NCBI GenBank assembly: GCA_030544235.1
Contig: CM060477.1
Span: 10,767,934-10,831,933 of the forward strand
DNA: 64,000 bases
Source of the DNA: Lepturacanthus savala
Lineage: Eukaryota; Chordata; Actinopteri; Scombriformes; Trichiuridae
Reading direction: 5' to 3'
Below are positions 22,641 through 34,050 of this stretch, piece by piece. Both the position numbers and the translations under genes were made by a program. The notes below the pieces were generated by a model. It searched no databases, had not been told where the DNA came from, and was given only the letters and a program-made list of their open reading frames with translations. Position 1 is the first letter of the stretch; each line of letters opens with the position of its first letter.

Positions 22641-25615
22641 TCCTTTCCTTCAGAGGCCGCCCATGTTATGAATCCGAGAAGCGAAACACATCGAGAAGTG
22701 GACCACGTGTGGTTTGGTGGTGGTGGTGGTGGGGGTCTGCAGTGTGTGTGTGTGTGTGGCTCCGACAATTCATCGTGCTCTTACAGCAGTGAAATAACCA
22801 AACCATTTGGTGGCTTCTGCTTGGACAGCAATCCGATTACAGTTGGGTCAGGAGCCAATTGTTGCCTTTTCCAATCTCTGCAAACCCCGCCCACATAGCA
22901 CCAGGGCTCTGAGTTACAGAGCAGGATGGCAGCGACCACTCTGGCTCCGCTCCACATGCAGACACTCCTACAGTACACTTTATATGCATCTAATTTATTT
23001 TCCTCCTCTTCACTTTTCTAAACTTAGACCCAAGTTCGTCAGTCTGCAGTGATTTCATCTCTCTGCACTTCCTGTTGCTTTTCCTCCTGTCTCCGATAGC
23101 TGCAGGGAGTCAAGCCTGCTTGTGCTGCACTGAATGACAAACCAAGGACACATCTGCAGCCCTTTCAGGAATCGGTATCTTTACAGCTTTTGCACCGGGT
23201 CATTGCCATTCCAGAAGTCGCCGGTGTTGTGAAAGATCAGGCGTACATACATCCCTCCTGCTGAATCTGCAGATTCCTCTGGTGATGCTAAAGCAAACAG
23301 ACACAATGCACTGCAGCGCTGTGCAAACATGAAAGTATCTGGCTCCTAACTACCCCCACCTCCCGCCTCTCCATACCTGCCCTCGAATCCTGAGATGTCT
23401 GTCTGAACCCTGCTGCCCCTCCCCCTCCCTGCTCCCACATTTCACATCGCAACGCAATCCACATTCTGCTTCAATCGGACGGAAAAGCACAAACAGCCCG
23501 TCGGCCAGTCACGTTCCACACACAGACACACATGCTGCACACAAACAGACTCATATGCACTTACATGTAAATCTAGGCAGATATCACACATAGACACCAA
23601 CAGGCTGTGGACGGGGGTGGGGGGTGCTGTGAAAATGATGGCCATGTGGAAGGGCATTAAAGCCTGAGTCATCACGTCATGCGACATATGTGTTTCTTCC
23701 CTACAGGCAGTCAGCATGATGGCATACTGTACTAAAGGGCAGCGTACAGAGAATCAACAGGGGGATAAATATCATCGCAACCACTGGACCAGCAGGGCGC
23801 AGGAAGGCAAACGTCAAGATTTACAAAGCTCTTATTGACAGGCAAAGACTGTGCTAAGTCAACGGCTCAAAATATACCCCTGGGCCAGACTACACTCCGA
23901 GTTTACTCTGGGCTAGTCAAGGGTACTATACAGGCCAGGCTATTTTCCAAACTTAGAGACAGAGTTTGGAAAAGTAGCAGGAAACTAGGGTTCAACACAA
24001 CTGTGTACCAGACATTTTGTATCATACCATCAGACATTTTAACAGACATTTTACCCAACATTTGTTGTGCTTTTTGTCATGCATTTGATCATTTCTTACC
24101 CTAACCATTATAATTGACCTGAACTTAAACATACTTAAAACATAGTGTTGTCACACCATAAAATCATCATCAGTTTTTAAATTAGCAGCATATTCTGATA
24201 TATTAGACTTCCTAAGTTGGAAACAGCAGGTGTAACCAATGGTATAAGCATCAGACAGGGCCTGACTTAATCATGTCTATGAGCCTGATAACCACTGATA
24301 ATGTCCATTCAAGTGGCTGATAACATTCCAAACAGGTGCATTTTATCAAAGTTGTTTTTTGTTCCATACTAATAAGCCAATAAAATTCTATATGCCAAGG
24401 GTGCTCTGTGCTGCTGCTTTGATTTTAGGCCAGGCTAGGCCAGACTATGTCCTGGCCTCTTACACCTGACAGAATCACAACAAGTTAAAGTTAGTCTAGG
24501 TCATTGGCTTTACTCAGGCAGACTGAAATAGTAAGTTGAGCTGAAAAAAATATGTAACATTTGTTTGTGATGCCATAGTCAGCAAGAGGAGAAGAAACAG
24601 AAAGGAGCAGGACTGTGATAATAATGAGAACATATGTATTTATATTAAATATTCCTTTTTGCTTCAGTACCCTCAGTCTGGGTTTTCACTATATTTGTGA
24701 GTTTTCCTGTCTAATCAGCAACCAGAGGGTGTGGCTGAGAACAATAGCATTAAGGTCGTGCACTAGTTTGAGTGGCTGATCTATGGTTGTAGTTCGTGGT
24801 GGAGAAAGATGCACGGCAAATTCTGTTGTGGAATATTAAGTAGCATTGCCGAATATCCAGAAGTTAAAGCCAATGCAAGAACAATCTCTGGTGAGTTCTT
24901 TTCTGGCAGGTTCTGGTGAGTTCTGGTGCATGTTAGCAACGGTTATGGCAGATCTGTAGTGGTTCCATACAGATCCTATAGTTTTAACAGATTTTTTTCC
25001 AACAAGTTTCAGAGTAGCTGCCTTTAAGCAAATTAACACTAATGGAGAGCCTCCACTCTCTGTAAAAGTGAAATGTACAAGAGTCTCTTAGGACCAGCCT
25101 AATCATCTTTAGCGTATGGCAGAGATTACTCCCCATTCACAATATAGTGCACTATTTTTACTGGTTATTTGTTATATATTTGAAATGTATGTAATATATT
25201 GTAGGCTGCCCTCAAAGATTACCAAAATGAAGCTAAAAGCTACTTTTCACTAATGATCCCACAATGACATCAGCAGTCGTGCTATACTACACTGTCAGTG
25301 ACGATGCCAATTGATTAGCAAATATGTCAGTAGAATCAAGGGGTTTCAGACATCATGTATAGAGTTAGCAAGCTAATTGTGGGAGCCATTCAGCTTGCCT
25401 AGCACAAAGCTACAAGAGTGTCATTACTCTTAAAAGGCTTTTCCAGAGGTCTAGAGGTGAGAAATATTTTGTGGAGGGAGCACAGTCACTGTGACTGTGC
25501 CAAATATTATCTTAAGGTAAATGTCATAAGCACTTTGTCAGACTGGCATACAAAGGTAAACAATAAGAAATACTTATTGTGTAACACTGGTTGTGCAAGG
25601 GCGGCTGGCCTATGA
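22641..25615. other. stxbp5 intron 2, no gene recognised
   Basis: A small (TGG)n is at about 22715-22733 and short GT/CA runs follow. CAGACATTTT recurs three times at about 24010-24055. No gene or complete element was identified. Confidence 0.45.
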
Positions 25616-26203
25616 TGTGTCCCAAACTGCAGACTTCACTGAGTACACTTCTGTACTTCTTTGCATACCACTGACTTAACAGCTGATCGACACAAGCATT
25701 GTGTTTTACTACTAGTAGTGTTTTTTTGTGTTACAATGAGTGATTTTTGAGACTTTCATTTCATACTCCTTTACAGAAATAAACATGTATGTATATAATT
25801 TTCAACCTATAAGGACTTTAGTTATGCTAATCATAACCATAATGTCATGACAGCGTATGTATAGGTATCAGGAAACATTTTATATCGGCTTGCAGTAGTT
25901 AAAGTAGTTAAAATGCCTCCCTCACTTCATCTGCCTCCATTATTGCTATTTCTGCCGCTACATAACTTCTGCTATCTTCTGCTATGTAGCTACACATGTT
26001 CAGCTATGTAGCTAAAAATGGCAGCTGTTGAGGGTGGAAAGTGTCCGGTCAACGATCCAGACCAGTCAAAATTCTGGCCATTTGAGTGCGCCAAGTAAGT
26101 GTGCATAGTGTCCTACAATTTCACACAGTGCATAGTGTGAATACACTTATGTAATATAGTATATAATAAAAAGTAAGTGCAGAAGTACGTGATTTGGGAC
26201 ACA
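25616..26203. mobile_element. MITE-like DNA element with TGTGTCCCAAA inverted ends
   Basis: The left end, TGTGTCCCAAA at 25616-25626, is repeated inverted at 26193-26203 (TTTGGGACACA). Next to the ends, GTACTTCT and AGAAGTAC are also inverted. The 588-bp interior carries no coding sequence. Ends of this type are common in fish hAT-like MITEs. No clear target-site duplication was found, so the exact edges are uncertain. Confidence 0.55.
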
Positions 26204-26739
26204 GCACTAGTTTCTGCTTGAGGGGATTCAGTGCAGTTAAACAGTAGCAAAAGAAATAACTAGATAATATAGTATATATACCATAATATGCCTAAAAGCA
26301 ACATTACCCACATGGTTATGCTGGCAGTTGACAGCTGAAAGAGACACTTCCCAGCTGGAGTTTGTTTAGTTGAATATGTAGAAATTAGCCTTTAGCAAAG
26401 AAAAACAAAACAAAACAAGAAACACCCTAATACAGTTCAAATCAAAGTGGGTAATTCTATGTCTGGCACTAACGCTTTGAAGCAATAAAAATAGAGAATT
26501 AAGTGTGTGCGTCTGTCACGACTTGTGGTTCACCTGGATGCATGTTTTGTTGGGTTTTAAGGCCTTGCTGGGGTCGCTGACACATAAATATAGAACCACA
26601 GGCAAGGACACATACTTACTGTATGCAGCTGAAACCACATACAGCTCTGTCTCTGTCTGCGAGAGCCTTGGCACACACATACGCCCACATCTCAGCGCAT
26701 ACAAACGCGGTGACAGGCAATTCCTCAAGGTCTGGTAGC

Positions 26740-27960
26740 TCTCTGTCTTCCTCCTGTCTGTCTGCATGTGTGTGTGTGTGTGTGTGAGACCTTGCAGAGA
26801 TAGACAGACCATCGACACTCTAGTAAGGTCATAACCAACCCCTTTACTCAGCCCATGGCCATTAGGTGCTCACAGTTTGCTGCCTGCAAAGCAGAATTTC
26901 TCTTGTGTCTCTTAACACACCTGTTATGCTAACATACAGCAGATTAGCAAGGCATTGTCATGATGACATTGTATCCATCTTACTAACTGACAAGGTACCA
27001 AATAGCATAAGAATATCACACTATCAAACTACTCCTGATGAGCACAGCTGAACGCCTCAGTTCTGGGGTAATGGGGCAGACTGGCAGGCTAATGAAGCCT
27101 GTCATTAATGTGCACTGCCGTTGTAATTAATGCTGAAACAATTAGTCCATTAATCAATAAGTCAATCAAATGAAAATTAAGCATCAACAATTTGGATAAT
27201 AGATTAATCATTTAGTCATTTATTCAAGAAACATGCCCAGCATTTGGTGGTTCCAGGTCCTAAAATACCAAAGTGAAAATGCTCCTTTTCTCTGTTTAAG
27301 TTCATTGAATATCATTTGGCCTGGAAGTTTGGCATGAAAATATATGGGCTCCTGGGGATTAAACCATTCATATTTTTTTTTTGTTCAAAACAGTAGGTAA
27401 TGCACAATATCTCCTCACCACTTGACTTCAAGTAGCCACACAGTTGGGAAACAGAATGTGAGACAGCAGTAAGTAACTGTAGAAGAGGCGGAGGAGTAAG
27501 TGTTTCAGCAGATTAAACTGTTGGCAGGCAGCCGGCCTTTGTTACCATATGATGTCACTCTTGAGTAGAAAAGAAACCAGAACAGCCAATGGGAGAGGGC
27601 CAGTCCAATAGCCTGTGTTTCACCAATTATGAGGACTCACAATCTATGCTATGTTATCAATTATTGAAGAACCATTGTAATACTGACTAAAATTCCCTTT
27701 TACAGAATATATGATCAGATCAGAAACCTTGTGCATATTGGCACATTAATAATTAAAGCTACAATATGTGATGGATAATATTGCTAATTATCACAGTGGT
27801 AATAGCATAAAGTCCTTGTGGCATCATTTAAAAGTAGGTATTAACACTTGCCACATATGCCTCTCTATTTCTGGGAGGAGCAAATAGAAGGGTTTAATAA
27901 AAAAATTGATAAGAAAACATATGAAACATTAAAATTTGGTATGAGCAGAGCCTTCTGAGT
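26740..27960 (+). repeat. Intron-2 direct duplication, copy A
   Basis: Collinear with 28451-29410 over several blocks, for example TCTCTGTCTT...(TG)n, AGTAAGGTCATAACCAACC, GGGGCAGACTGGCAGGCTAA, GGCAGGCAGCCGGCCTTTGT and CCAGAACAGCCAATGGGAGA. It contains a copy of a common fish repeat (AACAATTAGTCCATTAATCA), but the collinearity extends well outside that repeat. Divergence is moderate, so the duplication is old. Confidence 0.8.
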
Positions 27961-28450
27961 GGAAGATTACCTACAGTAGCTAGACAAAAAATAATGAGCA
28001 GCAGATATACAGCAGGGGGACCAAGAGCATCAAAGAACAGATAAATCACTACAATCCTAAAACAACCAAACAATTATATCCCTGAAAATATATTACACAA
28101 ACAGGGTTTTAGAAAGCAGCATGCGGTACAATGGGAGACAAAACAAGAGTGGCAGGAGCATTTCAGAGTCGTTTCTGCTGGCCCTATGATGATCTAGAGG
28201 TCACATGAAGGACAGTGTGAAAAGAGAGACGTGAAGGGATCTCTGTGCTTCACAGCATTGTGTAAGCCGCTCCCACAACAAGCACCACAGCAGAAGTTAG
28301 ACTCAAGCTGGCAACATTTCTGCACCTCCACAACAACGTCAAGCCAAACCACCAAATGTCAGCCATAGTCAATGATAGAATCACTTTAAAAGACATTTGT
28401 TTTATTTTTAGCTCATAAACTTCAAATGCAAGATTTTCAACCAGCAGGAG

Positions 28451-29410
28451 CCTCTCTGTCTTTCTCCTCTATGTGTGTGTGTGTGTGTGTGTGTTTGTGT
28501 GACATTATAGTAAGGTCATAACCAACCATTTACACAGCCTATGGGCATTAACTGTCTCGCTCTCTTAACACACCCATTATACTACAAACATGCAGCAGCT
28601 TAGAAAAGGGTTGTCACAATGGAACAATCTTACCATGAACTAGTGTTCTATACCAGACTATAGGACACAGTGTCAAACGGCACAAAAATATCACACCAGA
28701 AACCTATACGATAACATCCTGATGAGCACAGCCGAACGCCTCGGTTCTGAGGTAATGGGGCAGACTGGCAGGCTAATGAAGCCTGTCACTAATTTGTTGT
28801 GCCACTGTAATTAATGCTGGAACAATTAGTCCATTAATTGATTAGTCAATCAACTGAAAATTGAGCAACAACAATTTAGATAATAAATTATTTAGTCATT
28901 TTTCATACGCTCAGCATTTGATGGATCCAGGTCCTAGAATGTGAAGGGGAAAATGCTGCTGCTTTTCTCTGTTTTATATAATCATTTATTGAATATATTT
29001 AGTTTATGGACTGTTGGACTAAAGGTTTGGAAATGTGTGCACTTCTAGGGATTATACCATTTATATATATTTTTGGTTTAAATCAATAAGAAGTGTGTAA
29101 TATCTTCTCAAACCAGGAGTAAGTGTTTCGGCAGATTAAACTATTGGCAGGCAGCCGGCCTTTGTTAGCATATGACGTCATTCTAGAGTATAATAGTGAC
29201 CAGAACAGCCAATGGGAGAGGACCAGTTCATTAGCCCATGTTTCACTAATTATCAGGACTAGTGCAGTACCCATTTAAAACGTGCCTCTTGGTAAATATG
29301 CCTCTGTAATTTTGGGGAGGGGCAAAAGAAAAGAAGGTAACAATGACTAATTATAACAAAAAACACATATGAAACATTCAAATTGGGAGAAAGCAAAGCC
29401 TCCAGAGACA
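28451..29410 (+). repeat. Intron-2 direct duplication, copy B
   Basis: The second copy of 26740-27960, in direct orientation about 1.5-1.7 kb further on. It lacks roughly the part at 27660-27840. About 490 bases of non-duplicated sequence lie between the copies. Confidence 0.8.
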
Positions 29411-30830
29411 GACAAAGTCTCTGCTAAATGCAAATCGAGCAAAGCAAAAGGTTCATAAAAAAATCACTTGCATTATTTATTTTAGTAAACTCTAAACATA
29501 AACTGAACAGTAAGTACTGATTAGCTCATATCTTGACTCTTTTGTTAAGACAGCAGGAAAGCTCTCAGTCCTGAACCTGTGGAGGAACACATGCTTATAG
29601 AGCAGATGTCACTTCTCAACAACCCCTGAGCTCACACTGTGTACACTCAAGGTAAATGAAAGGCATCGCATTCTCAATAAGCCTCAAAAGTGCATTTAAA
29701 TTGATCTCATGCAGCTAGCTCTGTGTCGCTGTCATGTATGATTTGATACATGACAGTGACATTTTACAGACGCTAAATTTACAGCATGTAGTATGATGAA
29801 GTGTTATTTATATCAGTGTGCAGGCAAGAGCTATCAGTACATGAAATAATCTGCTCAGGGCACGCAGCGAAAAAACAACATGATCCCAGCAATCCACTCA
29901 ACACGGCCCTATTTATTGACCTGGGTCACTGTAGTTTTGACAGTTGAGAAGATATTGCTGTTAATATGTTCAGAAAAGTACAAGCTTCTAGTCTTTGAGG
30001 ACTGCAAATACCATGATATTGAATGTCTCCGGCTTATAAATAAACCACAATTTGTAATCAATACAAGCCATACAGTAACATCTCATTTTAATGGCCACAT
30101 ACCATAACTCTCAATAGGACACGGTCTACAATGACACCAAAAAAATCCAAAAGGGTTAAATTTGGAAATTTGATTCTTGATAACAAGACTTCTGTGGTAC
30201 GAGGTCAACAGGATGGTCTGACCCTTTTATCATTAGAGCTGTGTTACAGTAGAGAAGAATATTGACAGGGACCAATGTAAGTGCAAATCATTGTAGATCC
30301 ATGGTCTCCTTCAATGTTGAAAAAACACTAACATATTCCAAAAGGATAGCGCTGTGTATCCCTGGTTGTCACAAGGCCAATGAGTACTGCAAATCATCTA
30401 AAATGTCATAAAAAAAAAAGAAATCGCTCATTAGTTCAACTATATTAAGCCTAGCCTGGTTCCAAGATTGTTACTAGCTTCACACATCTCAGCATCAACA
30501 TTTCATAGGTGTGGTGGTTTGCCCAATGACGGGTGTTTCTACCAGCTGGAGCTACTGTCGACCAGTTAGACCTTTCAAGGCAGGATGAATACTGTCAATG
30601 TCATTTTCCCTGCATATCTTGCTAGCTAGTTAGCCACATCCATGAAAAACTTGGAGCAGTGACATGCAGAAGTAAGGTCGTAGGTTTGTTAGTCTAGTTA
30701 AGATAGGTCAGGCTATTCTCACATACTACTGGACCCACCAGTCTATTTTTTTTGTGCACATTTATGACTGTAACTGAAGGATTTCTCATTGCTGCAGTGA
30801 TTCACAGATTTTGAAAAACACATTGTAACA
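29411..30830. other. stxbp5 intron 2, no gene recognised
   Basis: AT-rich intron. It contains the short perfect-stem hairpin at 29725-29760 described in the findings. No exon was identified. Confidence 0.5.
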
Positions 30831-30831
30831 C

Positions 30832-31093
30832 GGGCAACACGGTAGTGCAGGTTAGCGCTGTTGCCTCACAGCAAGAAGGTCGCAGTTTCAAGACCTCCTT
30901 GGTCTGGGACCTTTCTGTGTGGAGTTTGCACACCATGGGTGTGAGTATGTGAGTAAATGGTGTGTGTGCCCCACGATAGGCTGGCAACCATCTGGGGTGT
31001 ATCCCTGCCTCTTGCTTTTAATGTGCAGGGATTAGATTCAGCAGACCCCCGTGACCCTAATAAGGAATAAGTGGGTATAGAAGATGAATGAAC
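30832..31093 (+). mobile_element. tRNA-derived SINE (fish V/HE1-like), degraded
   Basis: The head GGGCAACACGGTAGTGCAGG, then TTAGCGCTGTTGCCTCACAG and CAAGAAGGTCGCAGTTTCAA, corresponds to A- and B-box-bearing tRNA-like sequence. The body has TTTCTGTGTGGAGTTTGCA and CACGATAGGCTGGCAACC; the tail reads GACCCTAATAAGGAATAAGT. This is the usual order of a widespread teleost SINE. B-box decay (TTTCAAGACC for TTCGAATCC) indicates an inactive copy. Confidence 0.85.
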
Positions 31094-33640
31094 GTCGTAA
31101 CACCATTGACTGCTGATTGACTCCTCACTGCTCTTAAATCAACAATCCATCGTCATGTTATGCCTTCATCTCCCACAATAATGCTCAAGCCCCTATGCTC
31201 TTGAGTCTTGCCAAAGTGTGAGCATGAAAATTTGGATGAGTTCCTCCACTGCTCAGAGCAGAAGTTTCTTGTGTTCAGTGTCAACCATCACAAGTTGATC
31301 TGATATGGATGCTTCCTCGCTTCATCACCCTTACTGCTATTAAAAGTATCATAATTCTGAGAATGCTTCCCGAATGCTTCCCTTCTGATAGAATTACACA
31401 TCTGTAAACGATGGCTACAAAATGGCAGCATCGGTCATCAAGTTTGATGTCGACTTTGAAAACAGTCTTAGTTGTGTTACTTTCATTTAATGCCACCTAA
31501 TTAGCACATCAAAACATTATGACAAGTCATTCCGGAGCTGTAGATGCCATATAATTTGCCCGGTCAAAATATTGTAGCTCCACCCCTTCATAAGCTGACA
31601 GAATAGCATTAACCATCAACCAGTGCACTAGGTACGCCTTCTGTGTGGATGTGTACAAATCTGTACCCATTTTTTTCTCTGCAGCCCACATGACACTGTG
31701 TATTTACGATGAGCCACTCAAGCGTTGCCTGCCGTCTGCTGGGAATAATTAGTGCGCAGGTTGGTGACCTCTCAGGCATTGCTGCTCTGTATCTTACACA
31801 CATACACTGCTCAACAGTCTGCTTTCTATTCTTTTTATAAAAAAAAAAAGAGCAGGAAGGAGCATACCCTGCTGTACCACACCTCAATAACCATTATACC
31901 TTCCTATCTGGTTAAGTGAATAGGTGAAGACGTCCCTGTTTGCCTGTTTCCAGGTCATCAAGTTAAATTTCTGTAAAGTTTGCTTAACAGAAATATCGCT
32001 TTCTGAATGGTGTAGATTCACCGGATTAAGAAAGATGATATGTGTCTATACTTGGACATGTTATTGTGCTTGTGTTTGCAGAATTTTCTTCTGGAATAAA
32101 AGACAACACTGACTCTCAAATTGTCGATTAGTGAGCTGGTAAAACATAACTACCCTTCAAAGTGATATGTCTCGACTAGAACATAGGGACACACAGAGGC
32201 AGGGATGGACTGGCTGTTGGGACCACGGGGAGAAAGCAAGGACGGCCAGGCACCGTGCGTGCTGCTTGAGTAGCGGTCCGTTATGCAAAAACAATTAAGA
32301 CAGAGGCGTCACTGCCCACTTTGATCATGCACCAGCACACAAAATCAAAGCAATTCAAAGTGGACCGACAACACATCTCACTCGCTCCCCTGCATCCAAT
32401 CCCAGCAGCCACTGGGATTGAGTGAATAGGTGGATTCATGCAGACCAACTCTATCAAAATGTTTTACGCCTAATAGTAGACAGTTGCCTACACTAACATT
32501 TTTTTTGGTTAATCTGAGTTTTGTTTCAAGAGAATAATTGTTACGCTGATCTCTATTGAAAAAAGAAACCGCAATTTAATGATTGATTTACCAACAAAAT
32601 AGATCCGCACATAACATTACATGAATTTCTGAGTATCATACGTGTTGCTTGTCCTTCATCTACACCCTAAGGATAGACACCCTAACTGTCCCATACTTCA
32701 AATTTGTCTGAGTGGTTAACAACACATGTTTCTGTGGTGTTCAGAGAACACATATTTATTACCACTTTACACAGACTTCAAATATGATCGTAGTGTTTAT
32801 AGACCATCAAGAGTAATGGCCAGATATGTTCTCTTAAATTTTTGAGTGCATTACAAATTTGTACGACCAGTGAAGGATGTTTGTAATTATTTATTGTTTA
32901 TAGGCCTGAAAAACCCTGAGGAGTAGGTCATCCAAGTTTCAAGGTTAAAGCGATCAAATTGGAATTATCAGAGTTATTTCCTGTCTTGAAATAGATTATA
33001 TAGCCTGTTCAAATATAGACGTTCATCATGAAGCACTGCCCGAATCTATCGCTGTATCCTCACAGTGGTTGCCTGGTGGCAACAAACCATTCACTCGCTC
33101 TTTAAGTAGCACTATGTTAGTGTTACAGGAGCTTAGAGTATTTATCCATTATGCTAAAGCAGTGGCATTAAGGGTAAAAAGTGTATATGTGCTGAGTATC
33201 AGTGGATTACTTGTGTTGAGCTTTTTCAGTCCTACTCCATCCTTGCTGACAAGAATACCATATCTGGCAAGAAAGAAGTAGTCAGAGATAAGGGACAGAG
33301 ACATAAAAACTTAAGTTAAATGTACAGTAAGTAATTGTAGCACGGCAACATGGCAGCACAACATTAATGATCCTAAACCAAGATCCCACTTGGCCCTTGT
33401 CAAGGCTAAAGGACGTAAAGTGCAAGTGAAGGTTTTTAAATGTTAAACCCTCTTTTTGAGGATTTTCTTCAATGAACTAGTAAACATGAGAATAAAATCC
33501 TAGATATCAGCTAACTGTTTATCTGCCTGGGATCTTCTCTGCAACTTCCAGACACTTTGTGTTTGACATCAAAAGCATCACAAAGCATACGAAAGCAGTG
33601 TCTCTGCCTCCGCACCGTCTGGAACATTACATCGCATTTA
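31094..33640. other. stxbp5 intron 2, no gene recognised
   Basis: No coding exon or defined element was recognised. A 92-codon minus ORF (31609-31887) and others are short and without family resemblance. Confidence 0.45.
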
Positions 33641-33745
33641 TGTTGTTTTTGAAGCCATTACCTGACCAATTTCAAAAATTCCAAAAACATGTTGACTCCT
33701 AAGGCTCCATGTTGACTCCTAAGGCTCCATATTCTTTAAATGTAA
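33640..33745 (+). repeat. Short direct repeat flanking a SINE, left copy, with 20-bp tandem duplication
   Basis: GTTTTTGAAGCCATTACCTG through ATTCCAAAAACATG aligns with 33960-34040 at moderate identity. At its end, GTTGACTCCTAAGGCTCCAT occurs twice in tandem. Confidence 0.6.
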
Positions 33746-33785
33746 GTGAATGAAATCGAAATGGATCAAAATGTCCCTTAAGGGC

Positions 33786-33940
33786 TAGTGCTGTGGTGGT
33801 GTAGGGGTAGAGCACTTGCTACATAGAGCCTTGCTCTTAAGCAATGACCCCTGTTCAAGTCTCAAGTCTCTGCCAGAACATCTCTCCCCCTTCTCTCTCC
33901 CATTACTTCCTGTCTAGCTACTGGATAATAAGGTGTCTAT
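33786..33940 (+). mobile_element. tRNA-derived SINE fragment
   Basis: GTGGTGTAGGGGTAGAGCAC is A-box-like. CCCTGTTCAAGTCTCAAGTC is a degraded B box. The CT-rich TCTCCCCCTTCTCTCTCCCA and TTACTTCCTGTC then form a body typical of fish tRNA-SINEs. Confidence 0.65.
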
Positions 33941-33959
33941 GCCACAAAATGATGTCTCA

Positions 33960-34050
33960 CAGATCTCATTTACACTGGTTTTGAAACCATTATTGGACTG
34001 ATTTAAAAACTTCTAAAACATTTGTACTCCTAAGACACTGTGCTCTCAAC
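33960..34050 (+). repeat. Short direct repeat flanking a SINE, right copy
   Basis: GGTTTTGAAACCATTATTGG through CTAAAACATTTGTACTCCTAAG (with a gap) matches 33640-33720. Confidence 0.55.

Noticed and set aside
33786..33840. Possible functional tRNA gene
   Set aside because: A- and B-box-like pieces exist but no cloverleaf forms and the body is SINE-like.
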